Shown here piece after piece: positions 1 to 9,791 of a DNA stretch of 64,000 bases (the first letter of the stretch is position 1; each line of letters opens with the position of its first letter). This DNA is from Hypericum androsaemum (taxonomy: Eukaryota > Streptophyta > Magnoliopsida > Malpighiales > Hypericaceae), in assembly GCA_963995505.1 (NCBI GenBank), contig OZ023198.1, positions 13,879,141 through 13,943,140 of the forward strand, read 5' to 3'. The notes under the pieces were generated by a model that was not told the origin of the DNA, ran no database searches, and saw nothing but the letters and a program-made list of their open reading frames with translations. The translations under genes and the position numbers were made by a program.

Positions 1-26
1 GAAGAGAATATATGGTCAAAAAGTGA

Positions 27-77
27 AATTAATGTGGGCGGCAGAATTAATATGGGCGGCAGAATAAATGTGGGTGG
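27..77. repeat. 18-bp tandem repeat, about 2.8 copies
   Basis: Three successive copies of an 18-bp unit built around TGGGCGGCAG are seen at 27-44, 45-62 and 63-77, with a few substitutions. No coding sense is apparent. It sits in AT-rich sequence at the window edge. Confidence 0.7.
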
Positions 78-181
78 AATCTTAGTTGGCACTTTTTGGG
101 ATATATGGTCAAAAATACCCTTCGTGTGATATTGACCATCAGATCAAATTTTTTAATTAAAAAAATAGATCCAAAGGCTCT

Positions 182-238
182 GAATGAGTCCCCTCCATAG
201 GGACAACTTTTTAGTAGTCCCTACTCAATCCAAAACCC
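182..238 (-). repeat. Half-copy of the foldback repeat seen at 1475-1557
   Basis: Read on the minus strand, this stretch begins with TTTTGGATTGAGT and continues with a form of the same sequence as the left part of 1475-1557. It lies immediately before the dispersed repeat at 239, so that repeat is bounded on both sides by members of one small family. It could be the end of a longer element running to the left edge. Confidence 0.45.
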
Positions 239-360
239 ATAAATAGGGGTCAGAAAAACAAAACAATAACAAGGATGTATTGTCACCAAGAGAGAGAGAG
301 AGAGAGATGTGTACGGGAAATGGTGTCAAACTTTTTTGTTACTTCCAATTAAGGTGTTCC
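239..360 (+). repeat. Dispersed repeat, copy A (interrupted)
   Basis: This shares near-identical sequence with 6872-6999, starting at ATAAATAGGGGTCAG, passing through a GA microsatellite and ending in AATTAAGGTGTTCC. In this copy the repeat is broken by the retroposed insertion at 362-1454 and resumes at 1455-1474. The other copy is unbroken and shows the pre-insertion state. Confidence 0.8.
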
Positions 361-361
361 T

Positions 362-1454
362 AGCTAACAGCCGTTGAGAAGTCTAGCGGTTTCCTCTCTC
401 TTCAGAGAGTTCCTCTCTCTCCCAAGAAAAAATATCTAGATATTTTTTGTGTGTGGAGCTTTCTACCCTTTATTGTGGATCTACCTCTCCCCTTCTCCTT
501 GCCGACGACGTCATCCTTGTCCGGTGCTCGTCCTCGTCTCCGTCTCTAGTTTCTCCGGCTCATCCTTTTGGTTCACCGCTTGCCTCGCCTCTTCGCCGCT
601 TGCCTCGCCGCTGCTCGCCTCTTTGCCGTTCACCACTCCTCCGACCGACCGCCGCCGCTGTTCGTCGCTCCTTCTCCCTTCTCACTAGCCGTCAGCGATG
701 CTCCTCCCTTGTCGTGGTCGCCTCAAATCGCTGCCGGGACCGGCTCCACCAAGGTAGAACCTGCTGCAACCAACTCCCTGTCCTCGTCGGCTCCACTCCA
801 CAACAGCCTCCAGGCGCTGGCCCTTCCACCGTCCACCTTGAGGCGGCCCTGTATGGCGGCCGGAGGGGTTGGTCACTATGGACCACCCCTCCGGTATGGT
901 CCTGCTTTTATCCTTGCTTTTTCTTTTCTTCTTGTTGTTTTTGTTTGCTTGTGCTTTATATTGTTTTTGTGTTCTTGTTGTTGTTTGTTCTCATGCCTGG
1001 TTCCACCTGTGTTTAGTGGAATTTTGGCACGGTATCTTTCTCTCTTATGCTTTTGCTGTAGTATGTTCTTTTGCTTGGATCGGCTTTTCGTCTGATCTGA
1101 GATCTTTTCGTATCTCGAAATCTTTTCTGTGGCAGCAGGTGGAGAACCTTGTCTTGGTTGAATTTATTCGACCTTGGCTCTCATTTGGGTACATCTCGTA
1201 TGCATTCAAATGCCCACGAGCTTGTCTTGTGGTTATTGGCCGTAGCTTTGTCTCGGCAGAATTCCGCCCGGTCGTTTGGCTTTCATGCCTTCTCGATCGT
1301 CCTTCGCTCCCTCCTGTGCCACTTTGTTGTCATCAGTTTGGGTTTCGTTTTCTGATTGCTTTTTATCGTCTTATGTCTTTGTATTTATCTTTGATGTTTT
1401 GTAACCTTTTATTAATATAGGCCTAGCGCCACGTTTTTCCTCAAAAAAAAAAAT
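362..1454 (+). mobile_element. Retroposed (LINE/SINE-type) insertion with poly-A tail and 13-bp target duplication
   Basis: The insertion ends in an A-rich tail (about 1443-1453) after a 3' end resembling plant L1 elements (TTTTATTAATATAG, about 1408-1421). The 13-bp sequence TTAAGGTGTTCCT flanks it at 349-361 and 1455-1467. The paralogous sequence at 6872-6999 carries that site once, which fixes the borders. The 5' part is C/T-rich and gives overlapping open frames (447-1016, 568-1095, 869-1420), but I recognise no reverse transcriptase or other domain. It may be an internally deleted LINE or a retroposed transcript. Confidence 0.75.
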
Positions 1455-1474
1455 TTAAGGTGTTCCTTTTGTTA

Positions 1475-1557
1475 GGTTTTGGATTGAGTGTGGACTATTA
1501 ACAAGTCGTCCCTTCCATAAGGACGATTTTTTAATAGTCCCCACTCAATCTAAAACC
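1475..1557. repeat. 83-bp foldback (MITE-like) repeat
   Basis: The sequence opens with GGTTTTGGATTGAGTGTGGA and closes with its imperfect reverse complement, so one strand can fold into a hairpin. A related half-copy lies at 182-238. No clear target duplication was found. Confidence 0.55.
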
Positions 1558-1636
1558 GATGATGTAGGGTCCTTGGGCTTTTGTTTGTTTTGTATTTTCT
1601 GGCATCGACCTTTTCTAGATGTTGTTATGTTTTTTG

Positions 1637-2350
1637 GTAAAATAGATTTAGCTTTCAAAAAATTGATTAATCAGGATGATTTAATATTTTTTAGGCTCTG
1701 ATGTTTTTAAAAGTAACTAATTAGTCCATCAATCAAAGAATCACTAATTCAAGTATCAAAATACCCTTCTGTTACTCAGAAATGACAAGACAAATAAATT
1801 CCCATCTCCCAACCCATCCATCTCACTCATCCATCGTCTTCCTCCTACCCGAACGCGCCAAATCAAAAAATTGGACTATCTTCATTCCACCATTCAACAT
1901 GCTCCAAAACTAAAGTTGCACACCTTTTGAGAATAAGAAGTCCAGCAACTAAAATCACCACAAAAGAGACCTACACAAAAACTGGTTCTTGGAAATTAAT
2001 GAGAAATGACGGGAGGAGAAAAGGAAGAGAAGTGAGAGCTTAGAGACTTCTTCATGGCCACCGTCTTTGCTCATCGGTGTTTCAGATGCACTACCGCTCC
2101 CCCTGCGACGGTAGTGTCGATCGAGTAACAAGATTAGATAGATGTGTTGGGCATTCGGGATGGGAGTTTTGTTTTACCTAAGCTAACTTGTAATTTTAGG
2201 GAAACATAAGGGGTCCTTTTGTCACTTGAAATATTGTAGTTTTGTTTTAGAGACTAAATGGTTGATATTATAAATATCAGAGACTAAATAACACTAGTCT
2301 GTTCTGATTAATCGATTTCTTGAAACATCAGAGACCTATGACTATTTTAC
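1637..2350. mobile_element. Inverted-repeat element, probably non-autonomous DNA transposon
   Basis: The left end (GTAAAATAG..., then a TTGATTAATCAG block) matches the reverse complement of the right end (...CTGATTAATCGA..., then CTATTTTAC). The similarity is imperfect and spans roughly 70-100 bp. The centre encodes nothing recognisable. The flanks are T-rich, so a target duplication cannot be set with certainty. Confidence 0.5.
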
Positions 2351-2736
2351 TTTTTTTTTGAAATGGAGGAGCAAAATCTGATATATAAATATGAAATAAA
2401 GTACAATCACATCATAATCAAACGTCCTACCCAAAACTCAGCTTCTTAACTAAAAGATAATATAGCTCATCATTGTGATGACTACTACTTGACATGGAAT
2501 CCCCTCTTTCATGATTATGGTCACCTGCCACATTAAAATTCTCCCGTGGTAAAACCAGGTGGAAAAAATCCGTGGGAGATAAAGAGCACCTCGGCAAGGT
2601 AGGAACCTTCCTAGATGTTGATACTGCTGAACTTGATTTCGTGCCATCTATATCACTAGTCCTACGATTACATCATCGAGAGAGGCTAACTCCCCATAAA
2701 TTATATAAATACACATCAATGCAAGAAACTAATGGT
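2351..2736. other. Intergenic, no gene seen
   Basis: AT-rich sequence starting with a T-run followed by GAAATGGAGGAGC, a form often seen at the reversed 3' end of truncated plant LINEs. No convincing coding sequence was found. Confidence 0.4.
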
Positions 2737-5445
2737 ACATCAAATACAATATAGTCAAAAGGAATCTTCAATTGCATGTTTCGAAAGCATGTCCACCACG
2801 TGGTTGTCCTCGCGCCAGGTTTGTTGGATATCGATCTCCCAATCCCTCGATAGTAGCTCCCGAGCCCTGAAGATCAGGATCACCAATGGATGAACTCAAT
2901 CAACATCTAATCATACAGATGTCGTTATGTTGTAAGCTTATGCCTTGACGATTTATTATTATTATTTTGTATCTAATGTACCTTTAGGTTCTTGTATTGA
3001 TGTGTTCCTTAATAACTTGAGGAGAGTTAGACTCCCTTGATGTACTCGTAAATTTTGTGACACTAACGACAGAAGATCAGATTTTGCGATAATTTGCCTT
3101 GCCAAAGTGCTCTTTCCCTGTCGCGATTTTTCCTACTCGGTTTTGACAAATTCAACAATCATATTAATTGTCACGGATAAGAGTACTTGGAGACAATAAA
3201 TTGGTACGTGCATTTGGAACACAAAACATTAAATAAAGAAATCAACGACTTGGATAAAGGAAGGGACATTAAAGCGATATAAGATATTTGGAGAGTATAT
3301 CCATTACCGTCAAGCCCATTGTACTCCGAATGGAGTTGGAGCCATGTTAGAAAGATCTGAGGTTAGATGAGATGAGTCGTGCCCGAATCGATCACCTATG
3401 AAGAACCTTGCGGAAATGTTGTGTGGTGGGCTTATGGTTGGGCTTGGGCCTCCTTGCAGATGGACACTCGCAGGATACATGGCAAAAACCCGAGCAATTG
3501 TAACACCTTATTTCATCATCAGATCGTCTGGGCCCCTGTCCACCATGATTATTAGTTGGGCCAAATTTATAGCTCTTTCTCGATGCAAGATCATTCTTTC
3601 CTTTAAATGGAGATAGGCTTGGTGTAGAGAGGAATCAAGGGAGGGTTCAAAATTTATCAGTAAGCATTGAGGATCTAGTAACAATAAGCGGGATATTAGG
3701 CAGTTTCAACCAAAAGAAGTGGTGTCATAGATGAAGGATTTGATGAAATCCTTACTATTGAATGTATCAAGTTATACAAGGACCATATTAGTAACACATC
3801 AAAGATCCATAAATGTATCCACATCTTCATTTATCTATGAAGCCCTCACAATCTACAGCTACAATGCCAACTATGTTCCCTTTTGAACAAACTGAAGTTT
3901 TATCTAGTGTTGTTTGCAGATCGAAGCAAGACGGCAAGGATCTCGGAGAACTGAGGTCGTGCCAACGGATTATTACTCCAGCACTTGCTCATTAGAAACT
4001 TTAAGACTTGCGGACAGTCCTTCGGGATCTCAGGTCTTAGGCCGCAAGCAGCTATTCCTACCGCTGCCTGCACAGGCGAATAAGCAGCATACGCGGTCTC
4101 ACCCGTGACCATCTCCCATATCACCATCCCGAAACTGTAAGCATTGCTCATCCATGTCTCCATGACGCTCTCCGGGTCGCCTGCTATGATCTGTAATCAA
4201 CCAGAGTGGGAGAGAACATTTCAGCATTCCTGTTCTGTTGCACTTACTTTGGGATATTAGTCAAACTCCACAACCACCGGTAAGCATCAAAATTTCTATT
4301 AAATTCAAAGATACTTCTGGTGGGCTCTACTAAATGAAGCTGGCAAAGTTGTGACATCATAAAGTTGGTGTTGAGACGGTTTGTCAAACGGAATATATTG
4401 GAGTGACTATGCAAAGCAGACAATTTTGTTATCACAAAAAAAAAAGCAGACAATTTTGCTGAAATGTAAAGCAAAGTTATGATTAAGACATGTTGTGCAT
4501 GCTCAAACAATTATGTCGGGAAAAATGTAAAGTGTTAGGCAAAGCCCATTTCATCACAAAGTGATCACCGAAATTGAACAATGACAATGAAAATCATTGT
4601 ACACGTCTGAGAAAAGCATGGGAGAAAAGCACAGGAGAAAAAGCATCAATATCTACATAGTCAAGCAATAATTTTCAAGAGGGAAAAGGATAGTCCGGCA
4701 ATTAAATCCAAGTTAGACTACAACTGTACACCATGCAAATTGATTATCCACTACCAGACATCAACTTTGTTGAGCAGATAAAACGCTTTATTCAAGAGAA
4801 ACACACAATTGAGGCTCATAATTCTCTCGCAATGGCATTACATACACCAGATTAATGGTATCCTAGGTTATCATAGAAAGATGTACCAAAAGCCGAATTT
4901 ACGAACCTCAAGAGCCAGCCAGCGGTAGCCATCAGTTTCATACTCCATTGCATCCCCTGCACTCTTGCAAGCAGTAACTATGCCCACGTCTCCTGAGGAA
5001 GCATTCTCATGCTTGTCCAATGGAATCCTTGTTGTGTTAAGGTCTGGATACGCAATGTCGTGATCATTCATGAACTTAATGCCTTCCGCAACATCTGTAG
5101 CGATTCTCAGTATCTCCTTAACATGAAGCTTCTTGTTCTTTCGGATCAATTCGTTCACATCTCCACTGTCCATCAATTTTTTCACCACACACAGCCTATG
5201 TATTTATTCAACACAAACACCATAAAATTGCAGTATATTTTTATGCCCACAAGTCATCAGCTCCGATACGTCTTTGCGAAGCTCAAACTTGTATGCATTC
5301 CCTTTATCACACCCTTTAAGCGTCTCAATTCCTACTCGTCTTCCCTTGTAGACTCCTTTGAAGGATTGGGGTCCGATCTGATCAATAAACTCGAGGATGT
5401 CAGAATTCAGCAACCATTTGCCAATATCTTTTCCACCTAACCGGA
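2737..5445. repeat. Segmental duplication, copy A (pairs with 17542-20177)
   Basis: Starting from ACATCAAATACAA, the sequence runs parallel to 17542-20177 in the same orientation, with substitutions and small indels. It contains the 3' flank, last exon, intron and part of exon 2 of the kinase-like gene. Similarity stops inside exon 2 at about 5445 (AACCGGA), where copy B continues through the gene and copy A enters unrelated AT-rich DNA. Confidence 0.85.
3900..5445 (-). pseudogene. Truncated copy of the TKL-type kinase-like gene at 18680-21208
   Basis: The last exon (3900-4190) and the 3' half of exon 2 (4907-5445) are present. Exon 1 and the N-terminal half of exon 2 are missing. The reading frame matches the intact gene except for an in-frame TAA next to the GVCVE residues (about 5204-5206), where the intact copy reads Asp-Glu. 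The APE motif reads ALE and several other residues differ. With no start region and a premature stop, a working product is unlikely. The last exon is still well preserved, so the duplication is not ancient. Confidence 0.85.
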
Positions 5446-6871
5446 TCTAGTTTTTGTGTTATGTTGACTTTTTTTTTCTTGCTCTTTGGTGACTCGAAGG
5501 AGAAAAGATGTTTGATTTTTTATGTTTTTTAATTTGAAGATATAATGGTCATTTTATCTGCTAGAAAAGAGAAAATTGACTGATGACATTAGCAAGGGAC
5601 CTCATTGTATAATAAAATCAAATTAGAGAGGTTACAAAATTAAAAGATAAACTATAGGATCTCCAGGGTCTATTTTACCAAACACCAGGGTCTTAAGAAT
5701 AATTTTTTTCTTTTTTATATTAGCTAAAAATATTAAGAAAGGATTATGGCACGATTCTATAAATTCATATTCATGCCCGCCCTCATGTTTAAAAAAAGCA
5801 TCTTGGTAGAATCCAAATCTAGACCTAGCTAAAGTCAACCCTTCCGATATGGATCTAAGTAGACCCTCGGGATAAGTATCTTATTCCACCCTGCGATATT
5901 ATATGTAATGTAACTGTTAGAATCTCCATATCCAACCCAAAACCTGTAGTGGATGAGTTGGTGAATGTTTAACACTTAAAAACTAGTCCATCTTACTGCA
6001 CTAACCGATGTGGGATTCTCAACACGCCCGCACGAATGAGATCCATCAGGTCGAAGATTACACGGGCTTTGATTTCGCGAACGTGCAAGAAATGGGGGTC
6101 GTGCAAACACAACAATGGACACGGAATCAACCCACTCTTGTACTATGTAAAATATGTCGCTTGATTATATTGATCATCACAGAGGTCGTATTTGAGACGC
6201 AAGTAATAATCATACAAAATATAACGTGACTAGGAAGTAATTATTAAACAAGATCTAATCAAGAGAACTGCCATACTTCAATAGTACTCTATTCCATGCG
6301 GCTTATAAATCTTTCTCATTTCAACGAAAATTGATTCATGTTGGTTGGTAGATGACCGATTTTATTTCTTTGTTAGAGACCATGTAGCTGCTTAATTTGG
6401 ATGAGTGAAAGAGTTCTATTGTTTATGTCTAATCGATTGACTTTGATAAATGTATACTTAGTTTTTTAATGAGGTGGATGGATTTTATTTTACCGTGGGA
6501 TGATGATGTTTTGTTTATGGTAATTTTATAGAGTTTTAAAATGATAAATGAGTATTTTAGTACTCCTAGAGTATCATTTGAAATAAAAATTGATATTAAT
6601 AACTAACGATTCCCATTTTTCAAAATTTAAAACTAACTAAAGATTGTACCTTTACATTAATATATCAAAAACTTAGACACTTTTTTCCCCATAGAACAGC
6701 TTTAGTTTTGTACGACACGATGGACGCATGGTTAAGTTGGCAAGGAGAGAACTGTTCATACACAATTTTGAGCAAGACCCCAGTCCACTCCTTGAAGATT
6801 TTGATAAGCATATAGGCTTCCGAAGATAATTTTGCAAAAACCAACGAGTTAATTCAAGTGATTCTTGGTAG
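5446..6871. other. Gene-free spacer
   Basis: AT-rich sequence with no recognisable gene. A motif near 6008 (TGTGGGATTCTCAACACGCC) resembles repeat-derived plant noncoding DNA. The short open frames at 5632-5838 and 6008-6229 have no recognisable domain. Confidence 0.4.
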
Positions 6872-6999
6872 ATAAATAGGGGTCAGAAAAACAAAACAAT
6901 AACAAGTTCATCAAAAGAATGAGAGAGAGAGAGAGAGATGTGTGTGGGAAATGGTGTCAAACTTTTTTGTTACTTCCAATTAAGGTGTTCCTTTTGTTA
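6872..6999 (+). repeat. Dispersed repeat, copy B (uninterrupted)
   Basis: Near-identical to 239-360 joined to 1455-1474. It carries a GA microsatellite and the single unduplicated target sequence AATTAAGGTGTTCC, so it serves as the empty-site reference for the insertion at 362-1454. Confidence 0.8.
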
Positions 7000-7043
7000 T
7001 TGAAAGCAAATAGAAGGTCAAACTTTCAAAAGATGCACCAGCT

Positions 7044-7301
7044 CTAGGCGACAGAGGAGCTCGGGATCGTGGTTCGCTTCCCAAGTCCGTCTGTTACTGG
7101 GACAAGTTTTGGTTCCGGTTCGGGGTCATTTTTCGGGTCATCAGGATCTCGGCACACAACGGGCACCTGCAAGTATTGAACGGGCAGTCCATCATTCAGG
7201 TCCACGAGGCACGCTTGACACATATTCTTCAAGTGAACGCAAGACTGGCAAATCTCAGTCTCCTTGCACCCCGATTCCGGTCGTGGCCTCCACCTGATCA
7301 A
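7044..7301 (-). pseudogene. Fragment of an RBM22/SLT11-like (CCCH zinc-finger splicing factor) gene
   Basis: The minus-strand frame reads RWRPRPESGCKETEICQSC, followed by LKNMCQACLVDLNDGLPVQ. This matches the N-terminal cysteine-rich part of plant RBM22/SLT11/ECM2 proteins (Cys-x2-Cys pairs, then DLxxGLPVQ), which act in the activated spliceosome. After VQ the frame diverges, and the RNA-binding and CCCH regions of the family are absent. The 5' LTR of the gypsy element begins 18 bp away at 7320. This is most likely a captured or retroposed fragment. The family call rests on motif memory, not a search. Confidence 0.6.
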
Positions 7302-7319
7302 CGTAAATCGCTGCGTGCA

Positions 7320-9635
7320 TGTGACATTCGGAAAAATGGTTGATCGGAATGCATCGCATCGAGATGGTTACATGAGATGTGTGATTTGAAGTGTTCAATA
7401 ATATCAATTGGTGTCCTTATGATCCCATTTCAACCACAACAATCCTTAGTGAATTTATTTCCTTGAGAAGCTACTTGGACAGATTTGGACAGATTGACCT
7501 TTGCTTAGTAAATTGGGCATAACATTCTCAATATTGCTTCAAATGGTACAAATGAACTTGATCCAGAAACTAGAAACACAGAGGAACAAATAATTTGACA
7601 ATCAAATTGGATAAAAACCTGAGGAAGGTCGCCATATTTGAGCTGCTAGCTTAGGAGTGTGCTGATTGGACCCCAGATTTTAAGTAGCCAATTGCAAAAC
7701 TCCACTTGTTTGCTCCATAGATCAAATTGAAGAGGTGAGTGGAATGCTAGTGGACCTCACCCACCTCCTTCTATGTCTCAGAGACTTCCTTTAAGAAGCA
7801 AAACGTTCTCACACTTAGCCACAAAACAGAATTGAAAAGAAGAAGAGAGAGAGAGCTGAAGGAAAGAGAAAGAAACTGCTCAATAAAGAATCAAGCGGTA
7901 AGCCTATTTCCGTTCAGATTTGGACTTTGAACCTTTGAAGAGAGTTGTAGAGGACTTCAATACCTTTCTTTTGGTATATCATATGTAGAATTTGGATCAG
8001 GGAATTGACAGAAAATTTTTTTTGAATCAGATTGTTGTTGAAGAAGCACACAGCTGAGGTTGTTGAGGAAAACGTGATCGGTAAGCATACTTAGGCTTTG
8101 AATTGGGACATGAAATTTTGACAGCTTACAGAGGACTCTATAAGCTTTCTAACCGTATATCATATACCTTGTTTGGATGAAGAAATCTTGTTCAAGACTT
8201 GGTTGAAGTTTGGACTTGTCTGCTATGTTCAGATTGAAGGGGGTCAAGAATAGAGACTTGGTAAGTGGTTTGTTTGGAAATTTCAGTGAATATGTGGATT
8301 CTGAGATATCAAGAACATACAGGGGAAGTCATGTAAAGTATTATTTGAAGTGATTATGATCTGAGATTGAGTTATATGTGATAATTATTGAAGATGAAGT
8401 GGTTGAGCTTCTCTTGTGTTTGGTTTGTGTTGTGATTGCCAAAACAGATTGTTGGATGACATTTATGACCATGAGTAGGCTCTAAACAGATTATACATGT
8501 GTGGTATATTTCTCAAGAAAGTAAGGATTGAAAGAGATTGAGATATTTGGACATGTTTGATACTTTTTTAGACGATGTGTTGTGATTATATCGTTATCCG
8601 TTGTTCTGAAGCGTTGGCAGCGATTTGGTTTAGGAATTCAGAGGTTAACCTCGTTATTGTGATTTGGGATTGTGAACAGAACATCCGCAAGGTGTGTGGG
8701 TGAAGGAGAATTATTTCGAAAGCTTTGAGTGAAAGGCATTGGATTCAGAAATCAGTGTGATCGGTGGATCTTCGTTATGTAAGCGGATAGACCATGATAT
8801 GTTGGTTGTGTTTGTTATATGCACGTTTCCTATCTTGATTGATGTGCGTCTCATGCATATGTTGTTGGTTATGAGATGAGATTGTGCATATGTGATATGT
8901 TTGGTATATTGTGATCGGTTTGTGATGAATGTGAGATTTGTGAATGGCCGGCTAGATTGCTAGCTCGGGCTGATTTGGTACATTTGGCATATGTGCGAGG
9001 GATATGATTCTGGACCGTTGGGTCACATGTTTGTTAAGATATGTGTTTTGTGAGAGAGATGAACAGGCTTTCCCGTACTAACCGGGGATGTTAGTCTATG
9101 AGCTCATAGTTTGGGGATATCACTAGTTTACGTATGTAAGCTAGCTTTGTGTTTGTGTGGACGGAGATTCGTTTGGCCATTTGTCTGTGTGTCTATGTGT
9201 CTGTGTGTTTATATTTATGTTTTCGGTAATTTGTGCATTATATGGTCATCATGCATTTCAAGTTCAGTTACGTCGAACATGGTTGAGTTCCGTGGTGCCA
9301 TAGTAGCGTTGATTCTGGAGTCTGTATTTCAAGCCCATCTTATTCGTTCGAGGGCTGCACTTTGAGGTCTCCAGACTTGTGCTTCCTTGTACATCTGTAT
9401 AGATGCTCCGTAGTGGTTAGATCCTGGTTTATGTCCGATTTTGGATTTGTCATTTGGAGATGGATTGTTCAGATTTTCATTGATGGTTGTGTACTATCTT
9501 TGTATATGTTATATCTTTCTCAGGTTTGTTAATGTGAGTATTGATGAATTTGTGTGAGGCTTGCTAGATTGCACATTTGCAGGTGTTTGTCGTGGAGTCT
9601 AGCACCGGTCACCGATCTGAGAGCGGGTTGTGACA
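7320..9635 (+). repeat. 5' LTR of the gypsy element
   Basis: It begins TGTGACATTCGG and ends GGTTGTGACA, giving 2,316 bp with TG...CA ends. Its first two thirds match 14506-16065 with scattered substitutions. The promoter and poly-A signals of the element should lie here but were not assigned. Confidence 0.9.
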
Positions 9636-9639
9636 AAGT

Positions 9640-9651
9640 TGGTATCAGAGC
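9640..9651 (+). other. Primer-binding site (initiator Met-tRNA)
   Basis: TGGTATCAGAGC, complementary to the 3' end of plant initiator methionine tRNA, starts four bases after the 5' LTR. It primes minus-strand DNA synthesis in this class of element. Confidence 0.9.
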
Positions 9652-9791
9652 TTAGTTGTGTTTGTTTGGTTTGTCGTTGAATGTGTTTTGTTTGTACCGT
9701 ATAGAGCATAGGATTTGTCGTGTCTTTGTCCTCTGTTGGATAATCTTTTCATTTGGCCTCTTAAATGTTGACATGTTCTAGTAGTGAGGAT

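Noticed and set aside
447..1420. Overlapping plus-strand open frames up to 189 codons
   Set aside because: They lie inside a retroposed insertion, are C/T-rich and Ser/Leu/Phe-biased, and show no recognisable domain.
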